Position numbers and translations under genes: made by a program
Notes under the pieces: generated by a model
The model's input: only the letters and a program-made list of their open reading frames with translations
Told to the model about the DNA's origin: nothing
The model's database searches: none
Origin: Chrysoperla carnea
Lineage: Eukaryota > Arthropoda > Insecta > Neuroptera > Chrysopidae
Length of the DNA: 64,000 bases
NCBI RefSeq assembly: GCF_905475395.1
Contig: NC_058341.1
Span: 67,959,501-68,023,500 of the forward strand
Direction: 5' to 3'
Shown here: in pieces, positions 1-10,900 of the stretch
Layout of the letters: each line of letters begins with the position of its first letter
Numbering within the stretch: the stretch's first letter is position 1

Positions 1-1190
1 TATTATCTTTCCGATTATTTAATTGCCAGCTGATATCCGCACGCTTCACCGGGTAATTCTAGCTTTTTCAAAAAATACCTCTACCTAATAATATACACAA
101 CCAAATTATTAAAGCAACAAAATTTTAACACATAATTTTATCTAAAATTCATACAGAACTCTGCGAAAAATCATCGATTTTGAATTAGCAATAGCTCCTT
201 TGAACATTTGTACTTTCTAAATGTGTGAGGTTGAAAGGGTGAGAAATGTTGTCCCTAAATTTTAGATGAAGTTTAGAAGCGTATCAAAATATTAAAAACT
301 TGTTAAAACCACTCGAAAGCTTGTTTATTTTCTTAAAAATGAGCTATAAAAAATTACCGTACGAGCTCTTTGAGACAAGATATTCGCCTTCCAAGCAAAA
401 TTGACACTTCTGAATTTAAAATCTTGTATCTTCTGAAATAATCATCGCACTGAAATTTTTTTCTTATCGTTGGAAAACTTAAATTGCTCTCTTTTAAGCC
501 CTGACATATTGTTTGGTAAAAAACTATGATCACTCTCCCACTTTTCGTTTTTAAAATATGCTAAAAAACTTTTCCAGTTGTTTGAAATTAAGATATTATT
601 TTATGTTAAATTTTTGTTCCTATAATAATTTGATTGTGTGTATAAAATATTTGACCTCCCCCATTTTTCCACTGAACTCTTCACTTAAGGGCAATGCATC
701 GTTTCAAAAATTCATTTTGATTAATTTTACAAAGCTTAAAGTTGTTAAGATTAGAAACTTTTATCCCGTATTTCAACACTATAAAATTGAAATTTATAGA
801 ATATACTGGATGCTTATATTATTTGCCATAAAGCGTACCTCCAAACTTTACTATTGGGAAAAATGAGCTTTGAAAGTCTTTATCTCGGAAACTATTGGGT
901 TTACATTGACAATTCTAGTCTCATATTGTAGCAAATTTAGTCTAATAAAAAAAAAAATCTTGAAAAAGTACTGAAAATCATAAAAAAAGCTGAAACTCTC
1001 ATGTTTGGGCCAACATCATAAACAAGTTTACTAAAAATCAGAATTACCGGATTTGACGCAAACTACACCGTACTTTCAGGCGACAAAGTTACTGGATTAT
1101 TAAACTACTCTGTAGCTCAACGGTACAACTGTTTACTAAAATACTTTACATAAAATTTTTTCATAATAAACATTTTAAAATGGTTTAAAA

Positions 1191-1729
1191 CAAGTGAAAA
1201 GAAACAGTTGACTGAGTTAATTGTTGAAATACCATGTATAGATAGTGTTGATTACGGAATCGTTTGTTTTTTCACGCCATGTACATAAAGAGAGATAGCC
1301 ACACATACATGTCTGATATTCCCATATAATAAATATTATATAATTTGCGCCCTCACGGGTCGGGTAAACAGTGATGTTTACGAAAAAATGTTTGAAACAA
1401 AAGTTGCTTATTTCTTTTATAAGTAACATTTTTTACATTTAAACTGTTGTTCTATCTCTAACGATTTACAAGATGAGTACTACGGACCTAAGATTCAATT
1501 GACCTAAGTTGCTCATTTACGAACTCGATCTCACTTTTAACTTAGCGTGTTGTCAGACAGACAGACAGACAGACAGATAGAGATACAGACAACCGAAAAT
1601 GGATCAATTAGGTGACTTTATGAACACCTATAGCAAAATTTTGTTTGTAGCATCAATTTTTTTAAGCGTTACAAACATGGAACTAAACTTAGTATACTTT
1701 GATATATTTCATATATACATGGTATAATT
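1191..1729 (+). repeat. Dispersed repeat R-A, near full-length copy 1
   Basis: This ~540-bp unit starts caagtgaaaa...ttgactgagttaattg, passes gatgtttacgaaaaaatg, tacaagatgagtactacgg and cagacagacaga, and ends gatatatttcatatatacat. The same landmarks in the same order recur at 26120-26470, 27900-28567 (reverse), 50940-52640 (reverse, split by an hAT) and 53490-53905. It has no ORF and the class is unknown. Confidence 0.8.
1553..1584. repeat. (CAGA)n microsatellite inside R-A
   Basis: Roughly seven tandem CAGA units occur, the last ones degenerate. The position is conserved in other R-A copies, which carry short interrupted versions such as ctgtctgtccgtgtg on the reverse copy. Confidence 0.85.
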
Positions 1730-1888
1730 AGTCGGTAATTGGTTATTGAAACAAAAATATCCAAATGTATTTTACCCACCTGAAATGTAGTTTTTATAAA
1801 TCAACCCAAAGTTTTAAAAATGTTAAATATATCATCAAAAAACAAACCTAAAAAATATACCTTTGTGCAACCTTATGCTTCCTGACAG

Positions 1889-1909
1889 ACGATGCCAGTG
1901 GACTTGAAG
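1889..1909 (+). CDS. Candidate 21-nt microexon of the RhoGEF gene
   Basis: The sequence ac-gat-gcc-agt-gga-ctt-gaa-g is preceded by a pyrimidine-rich acceptor (ttatgcttcctgacag) and followed by the donor AAG|gtaaaa. Its end phase (one base left over) matches the start phase of the next exon (gt-tta-tta), giving DASGLEGLLRQKD across the junction. The frame is closed upstream at 1849-1851 (taa), so no larger in-frame exon with another acceptor is available. It is inferred from splice signals and phase only. Confidence 0.55.
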
Positions 1910-4900
1910 GTAAAAAGTTATTCCCTAAAATTCTCGATTTGTTTTCAAAAAAAAATTTTTTTTTGCTATTTATATTTCAGTTTTATATCAAATTGTGTTG
2001 CATGAATTTTTTTCGCATGTTTAATTGATTTCAGTGAACTTATTTTCTTATTTTGTTTGTGGTGAAATTCTTAAGCTTATTTCAGAATTTTACTTTTTTT
2101 CTAACAGCGTCTTCGTTTTTGAAAGACAAATCAATGCCAACTTACTGTGAGCGTTTTTTATTTTTATTTTTTTAATAGCTTGAAGCTTTGGAGTTTTTTT
2201 AAAGATTTTTATTCCATGAAATTTAAAAGTTATCAAACTAAAACATTGTGTTGTTAACTCTTCCAGGTTTATTAAGACAAAAGGATGTTGAACAAGCATT
2301 ACTATTGCAAGAAAAAATGGCATTACAGTTGAAGTTATTGGCTACTGCTGGTTTAGGACCACCGTCATCACCACCTTCATATCGACACTTGGTTAGCGAA
2401 AATACTGACACGGGTGTAATGTGGAAAGAAGTTTTGAATGCCGTACAGGTAAGAAGTTGAACATGATATCTGAGACATTCTTTACACTATATTGACGCCT
2501 AGTCTAATCGAATTGAATTAAATATCGATCAATCAGAAAATAGAAACTGTTTGATCAGTCGATTCGTAAGAGATCGATACTAGTTAGTTTTTGTAAATAC
2601 ATTTTGTGTTATTTTGTATGTTCAAAAAACTTAAAATATAAAATTAGTTTAGAATATTCAATTAAATTCAGTAAGTTGAGTTTAGTGAAAATGTAATAAT
2701 GAAAGATTTTAGTGATTCGATTTTTGTATTTTTTGATCAGTTTAAAGCAAAAAAGTACTCTTGTGATTTTTTCTTCATTCATCATTCCTGCTGGTTTTCA
2801 TCAATATAACATTTCCCTGGCAATTTTGCAGTCGCATCTTGGCTCATACAGCTCTAAATACCTAATGTTACGTGTTCTTAGAAAACCACATCCCTATTTC
2901 AATTTTGATGCTGTTTTCCGATACCAGTGTTCTATCATAAAATTAATTCATTCAGTAAATATGACACAGCCGACAAAATTTTAGCAAAACTTTAAACTTT
3001 AGCTATCACTAATATACTTTCCAACCCCTACCGAGATAGAAGTGAGAAAATGGTTTAATACTATTAGTATCTCAATATCCAGTACACGAGGATTAAACCT
3101 CGAACTTCTTTCCTATAACTCCGATTGATCTGAAAATTTGACGGTAAGTAGATAAGACTCCACGAAACAAAAATTGTATAGTATCATTTGAGCAGGGGGT
3201 GGTAACCACACCTTCTAGGGATGGAAAAATATATGTTGAAAATGACAACGGGAATCAATAGAGCGATGAAATCTAATTAAAAAGTGTCATTTAAATATAT
3301 TTTGAAGAGTCAATACTTGCCGAGCTATTGGCGATTAAAGTTTGGAGTATTTAACGTTAAATAAACGGCTTAGTGATCGTGCGATCTAAATCAACTCCAC
3401 CCACATCATAAAAATTTTATTGTATATTGGATGTAGTTTAAAATAAAATAAATAGAGATTAAAAGAATAATGATATGGATTGCCTCTGTTATAGATAGAT
3501 ATCTGAAAAACGGTGGTTAAACCCCATTATTATTATTAAATAACTGAAAAATTGGACGTTTTTGAAAAAAGTATTATATACACTTTTTAAAATACTATAA
3601 TAAACTTTGAAAATGAAAAAATTTTCAAGTCATTTGCACGAATGTTTTTCGTACTTTTTTTTATGATTTTTGAGCACAAAAACTGTTGAATTTACCACGG
3701 GAACTAAAATTAATGCTTACCACTTTAAAATTTTGTTTTCGAAGTAAGAAATTTTCATACAAAAATTCTCTTTATCGTTAAATTATTCGAAAAATAATAA
3801 AATTACAAAAAAAGTTTCGAGAGAAAAAACTTACCTCTTTTTCTGCAGAATATTTTATCTTCTAAAACTTTATTTTGTAACTTTATTATTTTTCGAAATT
3901 GTTAGAACTTTTAGAGCATGTTGTCAGTACCTTAATAAAGTAAATTAAAAAGCGGCAAGCATTCATTTTAGTATCCGTGGTAAATTAATGAGTTTTTGTG
4001 CTGAATAAAACATAAAAAACAAGAAAAGAGAAACTTTCTTTTCAATATAACTTAATTCATTTTCAAGGTTTTTTATATTATTTAGAAAAAGTGTATATAA
4101 TACTTTTTTCAAAAAACGTCCAATTTTTCTTTTATTGATGGTTAAATATTCCGAATTTCAATCGCCAATAACTCGGAAAGTATTGACTTTTCAAAATATA
4201 CTAGAATGATACTTTTTACTTAGATCTCATCGCTCTACCGATTTCATTTTCAATATATATTTTTCCACCTCCAAGAAGGGATGATTTTTATGTTTATTGG
4301 AGTATTGGAGTTTATTACTGTATTTAAAAAAATAACTTATAAAGATTTATTATTAATATTTATAGGAAGTAAGTCAACTTGCCAGTTCGTTATATGCTTC
4401 CGGAACAAATCTATCAAGAAGTGTTAGTTCTGTTGGTGAACATCAAAGTGAGGCATATGTGTCCCCAACATTACCAAAAAGAGCTGAAACATTTGGTGGT
4501 TTTGATAATGCACAACCTGGACCTGGACCACCATTAAAACTACTGAATAAGAAATTACAACCTGCATTTAGTGCTGCAAGTGCAACTTCCACAAATAGCA
4601 CTGAATCATGTGACAGAGTTTCTCTTAATGTGAGTGTTTATCAAGAGACATTATGTCTGTAGATATGTGTTTTTTTCCTGGATAGTATTCCGAACTTAAT
4701 GAAATTTCTACAGGTTATTTGGGGGTACTCTAGAATGTCTATCATAAGTTTTCGACCGAGTATCCTGTGCTAATTTGAGGGGGGGGGGGGGTCCAAAATT
4801 TTAGGATTTCTTTCAATTTTTCGCTTATATCTCGTTACTTAAGCACATTTTGTATTCTTTAGTTTGTTACAAAGTTGTAGAACAATGAATTTGCTAAAAT

Positions 4901-7900
4901 ATGGTATGGAAAACGAATTTCTAGATTCAATAATAACCAAGATATAGCCGATCAAAGTTAGACATAATTTCTCGAAATATAAAAATGTATCCAAAAAATG
5001 AAAATTTTGGCCCGAAAATTATTTATTACCATCATTTCCATGTTAATTATGTTAATCACACAATCAATTTTCGATATTTTAAAAATTACTCCAGATATCG
5101 AAAAATTTTATTCTTACTTTTTGTTTTATATTGTCAAGTTATAACATAATTCACAATCAAAATTGAAAGAATATATTTTTTTTAAATTTGTGTCCCCACT
5201 ACAGTGGCTCATACAACCTTAATTAATCGGATACAACAAGTTTTTTTTGTTTTCAATAATTTATTAACTTTAGCTTTAATTTAAATAGTTTTTTTTTTAA
5301 TTTCCACCGACTAATTTTTGAAAAATCTATGAAAACATATCATCCATCTACCGTTTTACTATAAAACCAATGTTAAATATGTCTACTTTTGAAGTCATTT
5401 ATTTATTTAAATAATCGGACAACCCCCTCTAAAATTTTCAGAATTGATTTAGACTTACAATTAGCCCAATTTCATATAAAAATGATATTCGCACATCCTT
5501 AATTGCTATTTTCGTATTATCAGGTTAAATTATATTAAAAATAGCTATTTTGATCAAAGACCCAAAAAAAAAGTTCAAATTTCTAAAACAACATAATCAT
5601 TTTCAGGATAAATTACCGTGGCGTAATGCTATGTTGGCAACAGTTCCGCCGGGATTGTTAAATGCAAATACATCAAATAATTCATCGAATTCAACAGATG
5701 ATCCACAAGCAGCTTCATCTGGACCACCAGATTTACCTGCATTACTGACATTGGGACGTGAACAACAAGTGGCCGCTGTTCAACTATCTCATTACGTATA
5801 TCGACTGTTATGTATAATTTCACAACAAATGACAAGTATTGATAGTTTACAAGCACAATTATTAGCATACAAATCAGTTGGTGTAGGCGGTTCAGACAAA
5901 TCTGGCTACCGACATAATCAACAACTAGAAGAATTACGTAATCTTCAAGATAAATTTAGTGGGGAGAAAGCTGCGTGGCAACAAATGCGTGATAATGAAC
6001 AACGAGAATTAGAAGAGAAACGACAAGAATTAATGCGATTGCAGGTAATGTTCATTTGGAGGAAATATAGATCGTATTCGGACACTTAGTGATATAAAGA
6101 ATCAAGTTCATCCATTAACAACCAAAAAGTACCTTGCATAAAGTATGTTCAAACGTACCTATCCATAATAACTCTTGACCTGATGTAATTATTTTGAAAA
6201 CAAGTCGATTTTGATATCGAGAGGGAAGTTCAAAAATGGTAGCTAGAAAATTTTAAGTTTCAGGCCAATATTGTATACCTTTTGTGCGGTCGTTATGGAA
6301 GTTATTTGCCAAGTAGTAGAAATTTTTTTTAGTTTTTACTTACTTTGTTTTACACCAGTATTCGGGAATTCTCCCACGCTTAAAAATGGCCGTTCTGCCA
6401 TATATATGTCCAATAAGAGAAAATGTTCCACATCATGGATTTTTTTTTACGTGCCATATCCTAGAATAAAAGAAACAAACATCCAGTACTAAAACTTTTG
6501 TAATTATAAAAAATTAAGAGTCTTTGTTACTTTCTGTCTAATATTGGGTTTCTTTTTACTTTTTGATTTTTTTTATTTTCAAGTTTTAGTCCAATTTAGT
6601 TTTTCCTAATAAAAATTCCCTTTTGCCGTAGAATCGTTAATCTTTAAAATAACTAAAAACAATATTTTTAATTGTTAAAACTATAAATTATAAAAATAAA
6701 TATTTTAACTTATAGGAACAAATTCGTGCCGAAGAAAATGATATAAAACAACAACGTGATCAATTATATCGAAAAATGGAAGTATTATCGAATCGAGGTT
6801 TATTAATATCACCAAATGTAGTGTTACCTGTTGTTCCTCCACACGATGAGACAAATTTAAATTTAGAGAGTGACGGGCAAAATATAAATAATAATGGTAA
6901 CACTCCAACTATGGATACATCACCACCAGGAAACACTGGAAATGACACAAATCGACGAAAACCTGATTTAAATAAATGGGCTAACAAAAGTAAGTCAACT
7001 AATTTATTCATTAGTCATTTATTATTTAAATCTCCGTATATAATGGTCGTAAAAATTCGTGTAATAGTTCGTTGGACTCGGAATGATGGCTAGAAAAATG
7101 TACCGGAAGCGTTTTTTAGCATATAAAAAATTGCAAAAATTTTAATACTTTGTTTATAGTAATTTTTTGAACTCTTTTGACGTGATCTTGTTAAGTATAT
7201 ATATAAGAAGGGGTCCTCGAAGCCAATTATTTAAACATTTTTTTTAGTTTACAATGAATGCGAAAATTCGAGAAAGTTTTGTTAATTAACAATTGGGTTT
7301 TTGAACAAAATTTTTCTTTTCTTTTGACAAAAATGGAAAGATCGCATATAATTTTTATAAAAAAACTTTTTTAATTTTTTTCCTAATAATTTTAAAATTA
7401 CAAACAGTTTTAAAAGAACTTTTCAAAAGAGAAACGAAAACGTCCGAAGAAAAAATTTGTAGTAAAAGATTGTGTAACGTCATAATTTTAATTAATAATA
7501 GGAGATAATCCTGATGTCGAATTGGCCAGTATTACCCATAAAAATATAAAATTAGACTTGATACCATGACCAAATTTTAAAGTAAAATTAAAATTGATTA
7601 AATAACGAAGAAGTTATAAGCAATCAAAGAATATATTCAAAGGTTGCCCATCTTCTTTTAGCAAAACAAATATTTATATGTAATCTCTATGGCGATACCC
7701 AAGTATGACGTCACTAGTAGGTATCTTCCTCTTTGTTTAATTAGGAATTTTAAATCTAAAAATGACGCAAAAAAATTTATGTTCAGCGTTAAATTAAAAT
7801 TATAAATAATGGAGATAGACTTCTGGGAGTAAGAGATTTTTATTGGAAATTTCCTCTTCTTTAAATTTCTTAAATATTAATAGTTTATCAACTATTGCCG

Positions 7901-10900
7901 AAAAACGAAATACCTTTTTTCCATCTTTATTTGTTTATAACTTTTGCAATTTTTTATGTTCTAAAAAACGCTAATATTATTCTGAGCCTGTGAAAAAAAT
8001 AGACCAAAACTGTTGACAAGTCAATTCATGCCGGAAATAACTTAAAATGTTTTTTTCCGTTTTTATTTTGCAATTTTCCGATTTGTCGATGAATTTTTGA
8101 TCTCCAAAGTATTTTCCTTAAAAAATAACTATTTTTCTCCTAATCATCGCGTGGAAAAACCAAATGGGTTAATTATTTTTTAAATGGAGTATTTTGCGCC
8201 ATTCATATTGCACTATAGTTGATATCTGAAGGAGTATCTCACGAGGCCACCAGTTTCTTGATCAATGTTTTAACTTCTTTTCTATTTTTGTAAAATCTGA
8301 CAAATGTAATTGTAATTGAGTCAGGGGAAAACATTGCCCAGACATACAAATTTTGGTCAATAACCGAAAGCGTACTGAACAATTTTTGTAAAACTTGATC
8401 AAAGGAAAAAAAATTGATCTCAAAACGTTTAGCAAAGATCAGAAAAATAGAAATTTCTATTAGAAAGAGAAGATGTAAACTGAGGATAGAAATTTGTGAG
8501 GAATCATTTGCATTGTTATTTTTTTCTTGAAAATATTACATGATGAATGTGATTAAATTAATTATGATAATTAATTTGCAGGTATGTCCAATAAATCAAC
8601 ATTACCATTAAATTTAATAAGTGCAACAAATCAAGTGAAAGTATCCCAAAGTTTACCAATCAAACAACAATTGCCATTAAAATTAGCATCTAAACTTAGT
8701 TCGAACTCAAGTAGTACACAATTATCTTCAGCTACATCGCACACATCGGCCACTGCCTCATCTGGACCCCAACAAATGTTACCATTAAAATTATCACAAG
8801 AAGAAAAATCACGACGATCATCAAGTTCTGGTGGTTATCAACGATTAAGTTCAGGCAGTTTTAGTCCTCCAAGTGATGTAAGTTATGTACTCCATTACTA
8901 AAATCATAATACTTTATAATGAATACAAACAAGGTGGAAGTTATGGCAATGGAATATGGAAGTTTAATAGATAGAATCCAGTAAAAGTTATAATCTATAA
9001 ACCATAACACCAGGTATTCCATACAAGTTTTCGGAAGTTTTGTATTCAGAAAAACTACGATATATCTTCGAAAATGAAAAAAATACGAATAAAATTTATA
9101 GATAATCGATTTGAAGAACATAAAATTTTCGACAAGAGTAATGTTTTTGAAGAAGACTTCGGCCTGGGTTTGGTGTTCAGTATCAGACCTTTATACTAAA
9201 GAGGGCAAAAAAGGGTTAGGAATCATTGAAGCCTACAAACTCTGAGCTCCCTTTGCTTGCCATTTAGTAAAGTTATTTTTGTGTATTCTATTAAACAGTT
9301 AACGGTTTTTTTAGTTTTTCACCCCTGGACAGGTATAAAAGGGGGAAGCTTGATGTTATTATGACAGGAATTTCACGGAACTGCAGATAAAAGACAAACA
9401 TACAGACAGGCCCAGGCAAACAGATATAAAAATATTAATTTTCATAGTAGATGAAAACTTTTTTATTAAAATGCTAATACAATATTTAATAAAAATATAC
9501 TGCCCCGCAAACAAAATGACACACTTAAAAAATTTTTAGATTTTTTCGAAATTTCAAACAGTTATAAATTTTATTTATGCGCAAGGCTGAAACGTTGAGA
9601 AAATTTATTCATTAATTTGGCATGAATTTTAAAAGCGTGCACAGGATACATAAGTATTTGTACAAGAAATTGAGCACGTGCAATTGAAAGCTTGTTTATT
9701 TCTCGTTAAAATGCGCTTATACCAGAGTTATTCGTCGACAAACCAAAAAAACACTTTGAACATTAAACTGCCGCATTACCTTAAAAACTTTTTTAATAAA
9801 AAATTTAATAAAAATATTCAACCTTGTTCGAGCGTTCTTGGCTGAGTTATTCACTATTAAAACTGTCACAAAAAACAATAAATCTAAAAAATAAACATAA
9901 AACAATGATAAAAAGTCTCTAATTACAAAAAGTTCAGTGAGTTCAGTTTTATTTCCGTCATTATTTGAGAAAATACGGCAGTTTTAATTAAAAAATTGTC
10001 ATTGAAATTAAGATGAGCATTTCTGTGGGCTGTATTATGCATTTTGTTAAAATATATCCCCTTAAGGACCCACAATAATATAATCTAGCTAAATATTTTT
10101 ATTGTGGGTCCTTAAGGGGATATATTTTAACAAAATGAAAAAATTGTCTATTTTGCTTTGTCGGCAAATAACTCGGTCTTAGACTTGAGTGAAGATCACG
10201 CATAAAGATCAATATAAGCGTATTTTAAAGAGAAATAAACAAGCTTTCGATTGCACATACTTAATTTCTGGCATAAATACTTATGCACCCCGTGAAAGCT
10301 TTTAAGAATCAACTAGAATTAATAAATAAATTTTCTCAGCGTTTCAGCCCTAGAAAATAAAAGGCTATAGGATAATATACATATATTTTTCATTCACATC
10401 AAATCAGATTTTTTTTGCGCGCAGTATATAAGCACATTTTTATGAACTTTACTATAATGGACATTCTACCTTAATCTTATTTCGAAGAGAGTTAATATTT
10501 TATTGCCCCCCTATGCTAACATAATACACAGCTTTTACAGTTTCAGTCGATATGTGAGTATCATTTTCCCCAATTTAATTTTAACTAAGGATAAAATCTT
10601 TTACATTGAATCATTAATCAAGGTTTAAATATCTTGGATCGAATTTTCAGTTACGGTTATAATTTCGAACATACTTGAACCATAATTGTCGAACCAGTCC
10701 TGCATTTTATTTAATTGGAAACGTTGTAAAACTTGCATACACATAACACACGATCTGCTAAAGGAAAATGATTCATAATGTCTGAAACTGTAAAAGCTGT
10801 AAAATATTCATCACGCCCACGCGTCTTTTAGGTGTGCTCTGTTGGAGCAGGGAGGCAATAAAATATGAAATATCTTTCAAAAAAGAAAAATTTAAATAGT

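Larger units (their letters stand above)
1..1888 (+). other. Upstream intron of the RhoGEF gene
   Basis: No coding exon is recognisable before 1889. The stretch is AT-rich non-coding DNA holding one near full-length copy of dispersed repeat family R-A at 1191-1729 and a (CAGA)n microsatellite within it. Confidence 0.6.

Noticed and set aside
558-866. 102-codon ORF in the first intron
   Set aside because: Extreme AT-driven composition (Phe, Tyr, Asn, Ile, Lys), no motif, and no splice logic linking it to the RhoGEF exons.
1553-1584. CRISPR-like short repeats
   Set aside because: A simple CAGA microsatellite without spacers, in a eukaryotic genome.
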